Shown here: positions 26,890-36,010 of the stretch, piece after piece
Layout of the letters: each line of letters opens with the position of its first letter
Numbering within the stretch: the first letter of the stretch is position 1
Assembly (NCBI RefSeq): GCF_001425485.1
Contig: NZ_LMQW01000006.1
Location: 47 to 64,046, forward strand
From: Aureimonas sp. Leaf427
GTDB lineage: Bacteria; Pseudomonadota; Alphaproteobacteria; Rhizobiales; Rhizobiaceae
DNA: 64,000 bases
Reading direction: 5' to 3'
Translations under genes and position numbers: made by a program
Notes under the pieces: model-generated
The model's database searches: none
What the model saw: only the letters and a program-made list of their open reading frames with translations
Told to the model about the DNA's origin: nothing

Positions 26890-27192
26890 ATGGCTCTTCC
26901 GTTTGCCCGGCCCCTTCATCCCGGGGAGTTTCTCCGCGAGGAGTATCTCGTGCCGCTGGGAATGAGCGCGGGGGCTCTCGCCAAGAGACTGGGCCTTCCG
27001 CGCAGCCGCATCGAACGCATCGTACGCGAGGAGATCGGTCTTTCCGCGGACACGGCTCTCCGTCTCGGAAGGCTTTTCAGCACCACGCCGGACTTCTGGA
27101 TGAACTTCCAGCAGGCCTACGAGCTGGAAACGGAGGCGAAGAGGCTGGAAGCCGAACTCGAGGCGATCGAGCCCCTCGACCGCGCGGCTTGA
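26890..27192 (+). CDS. HigA/VapI-type Xre family antitoxin-like regulator
   Basis: A 100-residue protein with the HigA layout: RPLHPGEFLREEYLVPLGMS, then an Xre helix-turn-helix (ALAKRLGLPRSRIERIVREE), then DTALRLGRLFSTTPDFWMNF and the Q-x-A-Y-E-L-E end. HigA proteins neutralise the mRNA-cleaving toxin HigB and repress their own operon. The start at 26890 has AAAGG seven bases upstream; an in-frame ATG at 26875 is the alternative. No higB lies adjacent, so this is a solitary copy that may act only as a regulator. Confidence 0.85.
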   Translation: MALPFARPLHPGEFLREEYLVPLGMSAGALAKRLGLPRSRIERIVREEIGLSADTALRLGRLFSTTPDFWMNFQQAYELETEAKRLEAELEAIEPLDRAA

Positions 27193-27235
27193 ACCGGCCG
27201 ACCAGCTGGCCGCGCAATCGCGACCGGAGTGATGC

Positions 27236-29077
27236 CTACCCCTCCATTTCCGCCTTCAGCATTTCCAACTCCAGCCACTCGTCCTCCGCCTTCGCCAGAG
27301 CCGCTCGCTTTTCGTCCATCGTGCTCGCTAGCTTGCCGAACTTCGCGGGGTCCTTGGTGAAGAGCTGGGGGTCGGCCATGTCGGCTTCGAGCTTGGCGAT
27401 GTCCTTTTCCAGCCCGGCGATCGTCTTCGGCAGGGTCTCCAGCGCGAACTTCTGCTTGTAGGAGAGCTTGGCGTTCGAGGGTGTGCCCTGGCCGGCATGG
27501 GGGGAAAGGGCGGCAGCGACCTTGGCGGGGGAGGCGAGGTCGGGGTTGCGGCCGCCCTTGCCCGCGCGCTTGGCCTCCTTCGCCTCGCCCCGGCGCTGGG
27601 CGAGCATGTCCGAATAGCCGCCGGCATATTCGATCCACTTGCCGTCTGCGCCCGGCGTGACGCAGCTCGTCACCGTCCGGTCGAGGAAGTCGCGATCGTG
27701 GGAGACGAGAAGGACGGTGCCGGGATAGTTGGCGATCAGCTCCTGCAGGAGATCGAGCGTCTCCATGTCGAGATCGTTGGTCGGCTCGTCCAGCACCAGG
27801 AAATTGGCCGGCGTCGCCATGGTCTTGGCCAGAAGCAGGCGCGCCCGCTCGCCGCCCGAGAGATTGCCGACGGGCGTGCGGATCTGCTCGGGCGAGAAGA
27901 GGAAGTCCTTCAGATAGCCCGCGACGTGGCGCGGCTCGCCATTGACCATGACCTGATCGCCGCGCCCATCGGTGAGCGCAGCGGAGACGGAGAGCCCGTC
28001 GTTCAGCGCCGCGCGCTTCTGGTCGAGAAAGGCGAGATCGAGATTGGTGCCGAGGCGCACGCGACCGGAATCGGGCTTCACCTCGCCGATCAGCATCTTC
28101 AGGAGCGTCGTCTTGCCCACGCCGTTCGGGCCGACGAAGCCGACCCGGTCGCCGCGCAGGATGCGCATGGAGAAGTCGTCGACGAGCGTGCGGGTCCCGT
28201 AGCCCTTCGAGATGTTGATCGCCTCGATCACCAGTTTCCCGCTCTCGCGCGTCTCGCCGGCCGTCATCTCGGCCATGCCGACGGCGCGACGCACGTTCTT
28301 GCGGTCGGAGCGAAGCTCGTGCAGCTCGCGCAGGCGCCGCTCGTTGCGCGTTCGCCGGGCGGAGACGCCGTAGCGCAGCCAGTGCTCCTCGCGCACGATC
28401 TTGCGGTCGAGCTTCTGGAGATCGCGCTCTTCCTCCTCCAGCACCTTGTCGCGCCAAGCCTCGAAAGCGCCAAAGCCTTCGTTGATGCGCCGCGCGCCGC
28501 CGCGATCGATCCAGACGGTGGCCCCGGTCGTGCGCTCGAGGAAGCGCCGGTCGTGGCTGATGACGACGAGCGCGCTCTTCAGGGAGCGCACCTCCTCTTC
28601 CAGCCATTCGATGGTCGGCAGATCCAGATGGTTGGTCGGCTCGTCGAGAAGGATGATGTCCGGCTCGGGCGCGAGCACCCGCGCCAGCGCCGCACGCCGC
28701 GCCTCGCCGCCGGACAGATCGACCGGGCGCGCCTGCGGATCGAGGCCGAGCGCCTCCATCATGCGCGTCACGCGGTAGACGTCGTCGGCCGGCCCGAGCC
28801 CGCCCGCGACGTAGGACTCGACGCTCGTCGCATCGCCGAAATCGGGCTCCTGCGCGAGATATCGGATCGTGGCGCCGGGCTGGCGGAAGATCTCGCCGCT
28901 ATCGGCTTCTACGATGCCGGCGGCGATCTTGAGAAGCGTCGACTTGCCCGAGCCGTTGCGCCCGACCAGCGCGATCCGGTCGCCCGGCAGGACGCTGAGC
29001 TCGACGCCGGTGAGAAGCGGCGTGCCGCCGAAGGTCAGCTTGACGCCGTCGAGACGAAGAAGGGGAGGAAGTGCCAT
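27236..29077 (-). CDS. ABC-F family ATPase (Uup-like)
   Basis: Soluble twin-ATPase ABC-F protein that acts on ribosomes or DNA-associated processes rather than in transport. The 613 residues include two nucleotide-binding domains. The first has GRNGSGKST, LSGGEARRAALARVL and LLDEPTNHLDLPT; the second has GPNGVGKTT, LSGGERARLLLAK and LDEPTNDLDMETL. No membrane segments are present. A Lys/Glu-rich C-terminal coiled coil (about 530-613) is the Uup-type extension. The interdomain linker is charged and helical, as in the family. Confidence 0.92.
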   Translation of the reverse strand: MALPPLLRLDGVKLTFGGTPLLTGVELSVLPGDRIALVGRNGSGKSTLLKIAAGIVEADSGEIFRQPGATIRYLAQEPDFGDATSVESYVAGGLGPADDVYRVTRMMEALGLDPQARPVDLSGGEARRAALARVLAPEPDIILLDEPTNHLDLPTIEWLEEEVRSLKSALVVISHDRRFLERTTGATVWIDRGGARRINEGFGAFEAWRDKVLEEEERDLQKLDRKIVREEHWLRYGVSARRTRNERRLRELHELRSDRKNVRRAVGMAEMTAGETRESGKLVIEAINISKGYGTRTLVDDFSMRILRGDRVGFVGPNGVGKTTLLKMLIGEVKPDSGRVRLGTNLDLAFLDQKRAALNDGLSVSAALTDGRGDQVMVNGEPRHVAGYLKDFLFSPEQIRTPVGNLSGGERARLLLAKTMATPANFLVLDEPTNDLDMETLDLLQELIANYPGTVLLVSHDRDFLDRTVTSCVTPGADGKWIEYAGGYSDMLAQRRGEAKEAKRAGKGGRNPDLASPAKVAAALSPHAGQGTPSNAKLSYKQKFALETLPKTIAGLEKDIAKLEADMADPQLFTKDPAKFGKLASTMDEKRAALAKAEDEWLELEMLKAEMEG

Positions 29078-29118
29078 GGGCGTCTCCTACCCGTTCGGAG
29101 CTCGCGCGGAAAGCCGCA

Positions 29119-32100
29119 TCACTCCGCCGGCACCGCATGCCCCGCGCCGTCGCCGCGGTCGCGCGCCATGCGTTCGGCGAGCGCGATCTCGCGCTGGAGC
29201 GAGGCGGACTTGGCCGTGTTGGGGGACCAGAAGCGGCCGAGGATGAGATAGGCGACGGGCGTGACGAAGAGCGTCGCGAAGGTGGCGAGGCCGAGGCCGC
29301 CGACGATGACGTAGCCGAGCGAGACGCGCGCCTCCGCGCCGGCGCCCGTCGCGAAGATCAGCGGAACGCCGCCGACGACGGTCGCCACCATGGTCATCAT
29401 CACAGGGCGAAGCCGCACGAGCGAGGCTTCCTCCGTGGCCTCGCGAAGGCCCATGCCTTCCTCGCGGAGTTGGTTGGCGAATTCCACGATCAGGATGCCG
29501 TTCTTCGCCATGATGCCGACGAGGAGCACCAGCCCGATCTGGCTGTAGAGATTGAGGCTGATGCCGAAGAAGGCGAGGGCGAAGACCGCGCAGGCAAGGC
29601 CGAGCGGCACGACGGCGATGATGATCAGCGCCGAGACGAAGCTCTCGAACTGCGCGGCGAGCACGAGAAGGATGATGACGATCGCGAAGCCGAAGACGAG
29701 CGCGAGCCCGCCCGACGTGTCGGTCAGCGTCTTCGCCTCCGCCAGCGGCACGAGGCGCATCGTCGCCGGCACCTTGCCCGGCGCGAAGGCCTGGACGTCG
29801 TCCCAGGCCTGCTGGATGGAATAGCCCTCCGGCAGGTTGGCCGTCAGCGAGACCGCGCGCGAGCGGTCCTCGCGGGTGAGGGCGGGGGCGATCGGCTGCT
29901 CGTCGACGCGCGCCACGGTCGACATGGGCACGAGCCGTCCGTCCTTGGCCTTCACGAAGATATTGGCGAGGTCGCCGGGATCGTTGATCGGGCTGGAGGT
30001 TGCGACGAGCTTCACCGGAACCTGCTTGTCCTCGACATAGGTCTGGGCGATCTCGCGCCCGTCGAGCAGGGCCTGGATGGCGGTGGCGAGCCCGTCGATG
30101 TTGATGCCGAGATCGGAGGCGCGCGCGCGGTCGATCACGACGGAGAGCTGCGGCTGCGTCGCGTCCTGCGACAGCTGCACGCGGCCCCAGCGCCCGTCCG
30201 CGCGCATGGCGGCGAGGAAGCTGTCGGCGGTCTTGGCGATCTCCTCGAAATTCTGGCCGGCGATGGCGAACTGCAGCCCCTGGCCGCCGCCCCGGATGCC
30301 GAGCGAGTTCGGCTGGATGGCGACGGCGCGCACGCCCGCCACCTGCCGAAGCTTGCCGTTGATCTCCGCCACGATCTGCTGCTGCGTGCGCTCGCGCACG
30401 GCCCAGTCCGCCAGCGTCAAGCTCATGAAGCCGGTATTGGCCGCCCCACGCCCGGAAATCGCATAGACGTTCGTCGCCTCGCCCGACTGGACGTAAGGCA
30501 TCACGATCTCTTCGATCCGCCGGAGCTGGCCGGACGTGTAGTCGAGGCTGGCGCTCTGCGGCGCGGTGATGCTCATGAGGACGACGCCGCGATCCTCGCT
30601 CGGCGTCAGCTCCTGCGGCAGGGTGAGGAAGGTCAGATAGGCGGCGAAGGAGAAGGCGCAGGACGCGACCACCACCAGCAAGGGCAGGGCGAGACAGGCG
30701 CGAAGGCCCGTCGCGTAGACCTTGGCGAGCCACGTGCCGAATCGGCCGATCGAGCGATGGACGACACCGGGCTTCGCCTCGTCCTCCCTCGCCTTCAGGA
30801 ACTTGGCGGCAAGCATCGGGCAGAGCGTCAGGGCGATGAAGGCCGAGATCGTGACCGACATGGCGAGCACGAAGCCGAACTCGCGGAAGAGACCGCCCGC
30901 CGCGCCCGGCAGGAAGGAGATGGGGATGAAGACGGCGGCGAGCGTCGCCGTGGTCGAGATGACGGCGAAGAAGACCTCGCGCGTGCCGATCACCGCCGCC
31001 GCCTGCGGGCTGGCCCCCATGTCGCGGTGGCGCACGATGTTTTCCAGAACGATGATCGCGTCGTCCACCACCATGCCGGTCGCCAGGACGAGGGCGAGGA
31101 GGGTCAGGATGTTGATGGAAAAGCCGACGAGATAGATGAAGGCGATGACGCCGATCAGCGCGATCGGCATGGTCAGCGCCGGTATGATCGTCGCGCGGAT
31201 GTTGAGGAGAAAGAGGAAGATCACCGCGACCACGATGACGACGGCGAGGATCAGCGCCAGCTCCACCTCGTGGATCGCGCCCTTGATGAAGACCGCGTCG
31301 TCGCTCGTCACGCGCACCTCGACGCCGTCCGGCAGCGTGGAGTTGAGGTTCGCGACCTCGCGGCGGATGCCGTCGGAAATGTCGAGCGTCGAGGAGCCGG
31401 CCTGCCGGACGACGCCGAGGCCGACGCCGGTCTGCCCGTTCACCCGCTGCTGCGAGGCGGCCTCGTCCGGGCCGAATCGCACGCTGGCGACGTCGCCGAG
31501 GCGCGTGCGGTCGTTCAGCCAGATCTTCTCGAACTCCTCCGGCGAGGTCACGTTGGCGTCCGCGCGCACGATGAGGTCCTGCGTCGGCGAGGCGAGCGAT
31601 CCGGCGGGAACGTCGAGGGCGACATTGGCGAGCGCGGTCGAGACGTCGCCGAGCGTCAGGCCCCGCGTCGCGAGCCGGTCCGGCTCGATATCGACATAGA
31701 TCAGCCGCTCGCGCTCGCCGGTCAGCTGGAGATCCGCGACTCCCTCCACGGCGGCGAGCTGGTCGGAAATGCGGTCTTCGACGAGCGTGGTGAGGTCCTC
31801 GATCGCCATGTTCGGCGCGAGCACCGCAAGGCGCATGATCGGCTGCGCGTCGGCATCCGCCTTGACGATGCGCGGCTCCTCCGCCTCGTCGGGCAGCGAG
31901 TTGGAGATGCGGCTGATCGCATCGCGCACGTCGCTGGCGGCGACGTTGAGATCGGTCGTGTCGGTGAACTCGATCGTGACCTGGCTGTCGCCGAAGCGCG
32001 AGCGCGAGGAGACCGAGGCGATGCCGGAGACGCGCGCGACGGCGCTTTCGACCTCGCTGGTGATCTGCCGGTCCACCGCCTCGGGCGAAGCCCCTTCGAA

Positions 32101-32325
32101 CTCGATCGAAACCGTGATGACCGGGCGATCGACATTCGGCAGTTCGCGGATCTCGACCGCGTTGAAGGCGGCAAGGCCGGCGACGACGATCAGAAGATTG
32201 ATGACGATCGTGAGGACCGGCCGCCGGATGAAGAGGCTCGTGAAGGCCGTGATGCCGTCCGGCTTTTCCGGCCGCGCCTCCGCTGCGGGTGCGGCGGGCC
32301 CGTGCGTCTCCATCTCGGCGCTCAT
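29119..32325 (-). CDS. RND multidrug efflux inner-membrane pump (HAE1 type)
   Basis: Proton-driven RND transporter of the AcrB/MexF class. The 1068 residues include the first membrane helix (RRPVLTIVINLLIVVAGLAA), two large periplasmic loops, and the essential proton-relay Asp pair in VLATGMVVDDAIIVLENI. The second membrane block ends in TPVAYLILG. Its start overlaps the stop of the adaptor gene (ATGA on the minus strand), so the two form an operon. No outer-membrane TolC partner or repressor gene is adjacent. Substrate cannot be inferred. Confidence 0.93.
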   Translation of the reverse strand: MSAEMETHGPAAPAAEARPEKPDGITAFTSLFIRRPVLTIVINLLIVVAGLAAFNAVEIRELPNVDRPVITVSIEFEGASPEAVDRQITSEVESAVARVSGIASVSSRSRFGDSQVTIEFTDTTDLNVAASDVRDAISRISNSLPDEAEEPRIVKADADAQPIMRLAVLAPNMAIEDLTTLVEDRISDQLAAVEGVADLQLTGERERLIYVDIEPDRLATRGLTLGDVSTALANVALDVPAGSLASPTQDLIVRADANVTSPEEFEKIWLNDRTRLGDVASVRFGPDEAASQQRVNGQTGVGLGVVRQAGSSTLDISDGIRREVANLNSTLPDGVEVRVTSDDAVFIKGAIHEVELALILAVVIVVAVIFLFLLNIRATIIPALTMPIALIGVIAFIYLVGFSINILTLLALVLATGMVVDDAIIVLENIVRHRDMGASPQAAAVIGTREVFFAVISTTATLAAVFIPISFLPGAAGGLFREFGFVLAMSVTISAFIALTLCPMLAAKFLKAREDEAKPGVVHRSIGRFGTWLAKVYATGLRACLALPLLVVVASCAFSFAAYLTFLTLPQELTPSEDRGVVLMSITAPQSASLDYTSGQLRRIEEIVMPYVQSGEATNVYAISGRGAANTGFMSLTLADWAVRERTQQQIVAEINGKLRQVAGVRAVAIQPNSLGIRGGGQGLQFAIAGQNFEEIAKTADSFLAAMRADGRWGRVQLSQDATQPQLSVVIDRARASDLGINIDGLATAIQALLDGREIAQTYVEDKQVPVKLVATSSPINDPGDLANIFVKAKDGRLVPMSTVARVDEQPIAPALTREDRSRAVSLTANLPEGYSIQQAWDDVQAFAPGKVPATMRLVPLAEAKTLTDTSGGLALVFGFAIVIILLVLAAQFESFVSALIIIAVVPLGLACAVFALAFFGISLNLYSQIGLVLLVGIMAKNGILIVEFANQLREEGMGLREATEEASLVRLRPVMMTMVATVVGGVPLIFATGAGAEARVSLGYVIVGGLGLATFATLFVTPVAYLILGRFWSPNTAKSASLQREIALAERMARDRGDGAGHAVPAE

Positions 32326-33569
32326 CGCGCGGCCGTCCCGGAGGTCCCGGCACCTTGCGCGATCTCGGCGGGCGCGGCCGTTCCCGCATCCGCCGTCGGC
32401 AGCGGGGCGGGGGCGACCCGGTTCTGAACCTCGATCTTGCCGCCTTCGCGCACCGACTGAAGCCCCTCGATCACGACCTCGTCGCCGGCCTTCAACACGT
32501 CGGACGAGACCAGCACCTTGTCGATCGTGCGCTCCACGATGCGCACCGGCGTCTTGGCGACGTCGGTGCCCTGGATCTTCCAGACGATCGGGCCGGTGCG
32601 CTCCCAGACGACGGCCATCGGATCGACGGCGAGGAAGCTTTCGCCGGCCAGCGCGAGGCTGATCGTGAAGGACATGCCGGGGCGCAGCTGGTCGTTCGGG
32701 TTGTCGATCGTCGCCTCCGTGCGAAGCGTCCGGCTGGCCTCGTCGAGGCGGCTTTCGAGGGCGGTGATGCGGCCCTTGTAGCTCCGGTCGGGGCGCGCGA
32801 CGCTCTGGGCGTCGATTTCGGCGCCGATGGAGAGCTCCTGGACGAAGGCTTCCGGCGTGTAGAAATTGACCTTCAGCCGGGCGCGGTCGTCGATCGTGGC
32901 GATGACGGTCTGCCCCGTCACGAGATCGCCGGTGTCCACGCCGACGATGCCGACGCGGCCGGGAATGGGCGCGCGGATCGTGCGTTTGTCCAGCGCGATC
33001 TCGGCGGCCCGGAGGTCGAGCCGCGCGTTCTCGCGCTCGCGGGTCGCGTCCGTCACCTCGACATTGGTCACGGCGCGGGAGGCCTGAAGGCGGGCGACGC
33101 GGTCGACCTTTTCCTGCGCGGCCTCGAGCGCCAGCCGGGCGCGCTCGACCGCGACGGTCTCGGCGTCGTTTTCGAGGATGGAGAGGATGTCGCCGGCCGC
33201 GACCGCATCGCCGGACTTGAACGGGACGACCCGAATGATGCCGGTGACGTCGGGATAGACGGTGACGGAGCGCTCGGCCTCGCCGGAGCCGATGGCGCGC
33301 ATGCGCGTGCGCGTCTCGGCATCGGCGACCGTGCCCGCGACGACGATCGCCGAGGCGCGCCCGCCGGCCGAGCCCGGCGCCTGCGTCGCGCCGACCTTGT
33401 CGGCCTTGGGCTCCGCCGAGATAGCCGCGACGGCGGAGCGGACGAAGCCCGGCAGGGGAAGCTTGGAGTTCTGGATCGCCTGTCCGGGACGCGCGTCGAC
33501 CGCGATCCAGGCAAGGCCGGCGAGGAGGACGACGGCGAGGGTGACGAGAATCTGCTTCAGGAAGCCCAT
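32322..33569 (-). CDS. RND efflux periplasmic adaptor (membrane fusion protein)
   Basis: Adaptor joining the RND pump to an outer-membrane channel. I start at the ATG giving MGFLKQILVTLAVVLLAGLA, a membrane anchor, which yields 415 residues; the frame is open 73 codons further, but that part is Arg-rich and implausible. Visible features are the helical hairpin (about 155-215), a lipoyl-type barrel with IPGRVGIVGVDTGDLVTGQT and a beta-barrel with LRPGMSFTISLAL. No lipobox cysteine, so it is anchored by the helix. Co-translated with the pump gene. Confidence 0.9.
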   Translation of the reverse strand: MGFLKQILVTLAVVLLAGLAWIAVDARPGQAIQNSKLPLPGFVRSAVAAISAEPKADKVGATQAPGSAGGRASAIVVAGTVADAETRTRMRAIGSGEAERSVTVYPDVTGIIRVVPFKSGDAVAAGDILSILENDAETVAVERARLALEAAQEKVDRVARLQASRAVTNVEVTDATRERENARLDLRAAEIALDKRTIRAPIPGRVGIVGVDTGDLVTGQTVIATIDDRARLKVNFYTPEAFVQELSIGAEIDAQSVARPDRSYKGRITALESRLDEASRTLRTEATIDNPNDQLRPGMSFTISLALAGESFLAVDPMAVVWERTGPIVWKIQGTDVAKTPVRIVERTIDKVLVSSDVLKAGDEVVIEGLQSVREGGKIEVQNRVAPAPLPTADAGTAAPAEIAQGAGTSGTAAR

Positions 33570-33908
33570 TCGGCGCGCTGGCTTTCTGCTGGTGGGTCGC
33601 TCGGGACCGGAAGAGGGAAGGATACAGGAGGAAGATGGGGACCGCCCCATAACTTTTGGTAAGAGGCTGTCTGAGACGTCCCCGGCGGAGGACCGTCGAG
33701 GGATTCTTCGGCGCTCACGAGGCGCCGAACGCAGTCGATGTCGGGGGCATCGGCGAGGATCGGCAACGAAGTGACGCCGGAAAAGCACGGCAGGGCCGAC
33801 CCGAGGACTTTTCAGATGGCCTCTCAGTCCGCCCTGCAGGCGCCGTCCTGCATGCGAAAAGGGCCCGCCTTGCGGCGAGCCCTTCCATGGTCTTCGAAGC
33901 GTCGGGCC
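33570..33908. other. Promoter region of the efflux operon
   Basis: No credible gene. It contains the minus-strand terminator of the PRC-barrel gene (33857-33884) and an 8-base perfect inverted repeat, TTCGGCGC at 33707-33714 and GCGCCGAA at 33722-33729 with a seven-base spacer, about 140 bases upstream of the adaptor start. The repeat has the size of a TetR- or MarR-type operator, but no such regulator is nearby, so this is only a candidate. Confidence 0.35.
33857..33884 (-). terminator. Rho-independent terminator of the PRC-barrel gene
   Basis: On the minus strand an 11-base stem (33874-33884 with 33859-33869, one G-T wobble) closes a GCAA tetraloop and runs into TTTT. It begins about 24 bases after the stop of the PRC-barrel gene. 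Confidence 0.85.
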
Positions 33909-35426
33909 TTACTGGGCCGGCGCCGTGCCGGTGGCCGGCAGGGTCGTGCCGGGGGTCACGCGCATCGTGGCGCGGTTCTCGGCATAGGAGTCCCGGTTGT
34001 ACTCGGGCGCCTGCTTCAGCTGGTCTTCGGTGAAGGACGTGTAGAGATACAGGGAGCCGCTGTTGTCCTTCATGAACTGCAGGTTGTCCATGGCGACCGC
34101 GACAGGCTTGGCGCCGAGGCCGAGGAAGCCACCGACATCGATGATCACCGCGTCGACCTGACCTTCGGTCGTCAGCGCGATATCGCCGACATTGCCGATC
34201 GAGCGGTCGTTCGGACCGTAGACCTTGGTGCCGACGAGACGTTCCGCCGTGAGATCGGCGCCGGTTGCCTGCGTCATCGAGGCGCGGTCGTTGACGTCGC
34301 CGGTGGTCGAAGCCGTCGTGGCCGCGTCCGTGCCGGCCGTCGTGGCGGCAGCCATCGAGTTCTGAGCGCCCGTCGCCATGCTGTTGGCGGCGTCCGCAGT
34401 CGTGTTCGCGGCGGAGGTCGCAGCGCCCGTCACGGCACCGGCGGCCGCGCCGGCAGCGGAACCGACGGCGGCAGCGCCGCTATCGACCGTGTTGGCGGCG
34501 GTCTGTGCGGTGGAGCGCGTCTCGAAGGTCGGCGCGTTCGTCAGCTGTTCCTTGGTGGCGGCCAGAACCGGGCGAATGTCGTCGCCATCGGCATCGGCGA
34601 CCATCTGCAGGTCGGCGAAGGGAACGGCCACGTTCTTCTCACCGAGGCCGAGGAAGCCGCCGACGCCGATCACGGCCGCCGCGATCTGCCCGTCCTTGCC
34701 GATGACGAGATCGTTCACATCGCCGATCGTCTCGGCATTCTCGGCCGTGCCGGAATAGACCTTCTCGCCCACGATCTCGTCGGCCACGAACTGGTCGGCC
34801 GACGCCATGGCCAGGTAGCCGTTCGCATCCGGCTGGCCGCTCGGGGCGGTGGCCGTCGTGGTCGCGGCGGTGCCGGTTGCCGGCGCTATGGCCGTGCCAT
34901 CGGCGGGCGCCATGGCCGTGCCGGTGCCCGGCGCCATCGCGCCGCCGGCCGCGGCTTCACGAGCCGTGTCGTCCTGGAACTCGGGGGCCGCCGTCAGCTC
35001 CTCGCGGGTCGCCGTCAGGACGGCGCGGGGCTGGTTGTTCTGGTCCATCGACCAAGTCAGCTTGTCGAAGGGGACGGCGACGGTCTTGTCGTCGTCGAGG
35101 CCGGCGGTGTCGACCACGAAGGCGACGACCTTGCCGTCCTTGCCGACGAGGAGATCGTCGATCTCACCGTTGGAAGCGGCATCGGCCGCGGCGCTCGGAT
35201 AGAGGTTCAGTCCGTCCAGCTGCGTGGCGAGCCACTGGTCGGTCTCGGCGCGCTGAAGATAGGCGCCGGCGGCGGCCGTCGTGGCGCCGGTCGTGCCCAT
35301 GGCCGGTGCGGTCGCATCGGTCGTCGTGGCGGCTGCGGGCTCGGTCGTCGTCGTCGCGGTCTGCGCAAAGGCGCCGGTGGCGATAACGCTGGCAAGGGCC
35401 GTCGTCGCGAGAAGCTTGCGAATCAT
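33909..35426 (-). CDS. Secreted protein with three PRC-barrel domains
   Basis: A 505-residue exported protein of unknown role. Signal peptide MIRKLLATTALASVIATGAF with AFA|QT cleavage. Three PRC-barrel domains follow at about residues 55-150, 205-300 and 390-490. The second and third share VGGFLGLG, then a hydrophobic AVPF/AVAM strand. The first is more divergent (DGKVVAFVVDTAGLDDDKTV). Ala/Thr-rich low-complexity linkers join them. Domains end in similar Q/E-L-x-x-A-P-x-F/Y motifs (AAPEFQ, NAPTFE, QAPEYN). Such proteins are common in the rhizobial envelope and often stress-induced. Confidence 0.85.
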   Translation of the reverse strand: MIRKLLATTALASVIATGAFAQTATTTTEPAAATTTDATAPAMGTTGATTAAAGAYLQRAETDQWLATQLDGLNLYPSAAADAASNGEIDDLLVGKDGKVVAFVVDTAGLDDDKTVAVPFDKLTWSMDQNNQPRAVLTATREELTAAPEFQDDTAREAAAGGAMAPGTGTAMAPADGTAIAPATGTAATTTATAPSGQPDANGYLAMASADQFVADEIVGEKVYSGTAENAETIGDVNDLVIGKDGQIAAAVIGVGGFLGLGEKNVAVPFADLQMVADADGDDIRPVLAATKEQLTNAPTFETRSTAQTAANTVDSGAAAVGSAAGAAAGAVTGAATSAANTTADAANSMATGAQNSMAAATTAGTDAATTASTTGDVNDRASMTQATGADLTAERLVGTKVYGPNDRSIGNVGDIALTTEGQVDAVIIDVGGFLGLGAKPVAVAMDNLQFMKDNSGSLYLYTSFTEDQLKQAPEYNRDSYAENRATMRVTPGTTLPATGTAPAQ

Positions 35427-35573
35427 GGCGGTTTTCCTCGTCTGATGAAAGGGTTTCTGCTTGCTTCGCCAAGCGGCCGGATGGGCCGTCTGCGTCGCGT
35501 CTACACAGGATTGAGAAGTGCCCGGCGTCTCGGATGGTTCCCGAAAAGCGCTCGTCGATCGCGCCTTTTCGCC

Positions 35574-35738
35574 TCAGGCGAAGACGAGAAATCCGAACAG
35601 GAGGAGAACCAGGAGACCGGCGAGGACGATGAAGATCAGCACCTTCGCAAGGCCCGTCGACACGCCGGCGACGCCCTGGAATCCGAGCAGGCTGGCGATC
35701 GCGGCGACGATGAGGAGGATGACGATCCATTCGATCAC
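35574..35738 (-). CDS. DUF1328 small membrane protein
   Basis: A 54-residue hydrophobic peptide with two membrane segments. It begins with a GTG (IEWIVILLIVAAIASLLGF after the initiator), followed by VAGVSTGLAKVLIFIVLAGL and a FLVFA end. This matches the DUF1328/YtjA family (W-x-x-x-L-x-x-x-A-x-x-A-x-x-LGF-G/Q-x-x-A). GGAG lies eight bases before the GTG. An in-frame GTG nine bases upstream is an alternative. A perfect EcfG-type promoter about 60 bases upstream suggests general stress induction, which fits what is known of this family in rhizobia. Confidence 0.85.
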   Translation of the reverse strand: MIEWIVILLIVAAIASLLGFQGVAGVSTGLAKVLIFIVLAGLLVLLLFGFLVFA

Positions 35739-35794
35739 TTCGGACACTCCGGATGACGCCGCGGCCGATGGCCGGGCTTGTGAGACAGGACCGT

Positions 35795-35819
35795 GGAACG
35801 AGCCGTCCTGCCGGAGGTT
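35795..35819 (+). promoter_or_regulatory. Overlapping plus-strand EcfG-like box
   Basis: GGAAC at 35795-35799, a 16-base spacer and GGTT at 35816-35819. It differs from the consensus by one base in the -10 element (G for C) and overlaps the minus-strand promoter almost completely. It points to the lipid kinase gene, with a leader of about 180 bases. Confidence 0.4.
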
Positions 35820-35821
35820 CC
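35797..35821 (-). promoter_or_regulatory. EcfG-type general stress promoter for the DUF1328 gene
   Basis: On the minus strand GGAAC (35821-35817) and CGTT (35800-35797) are separated by 16 bases, exactly the alphaproteobacterial EcfG consensus GGAAC-N16/17-CGTT. It places transcription start about 50 bases before the gene. Confidence 0.7.
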
Positions 35822-36010
35822 TTGGGCTCGAACTCTCGCCGGCGCTCGCAAGGGCGGCGGGGAGGGGCGTCCCTCAGCGGTTTGCGTAGCTCGTCCGGCC
35901 CGTCTCTCCCCGTCGTCGGGGGAGACGGACGTGGCCCGGGCAGCGGGTCGAAGGGACGTTTCATTCTTTTCAGCAAGGAACGTCCGCAAGGCGGCCGGGG
36001 TCGGAATTTC

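Noticed and set aside
29071-32427. 1118-codon plus-strand ORF opposite the RND pump gene
   Set aside because: Asp/Arg/His-rich composition of a shadow frame; the minus-strand RND protein is unambiguous.
35510-35545. GGGAACC on the minus strand as an EcfG promoter for the PRC-barrel gene
   Set aside because: No GTT at 16-17 bases spacing; the -10 half is absent.
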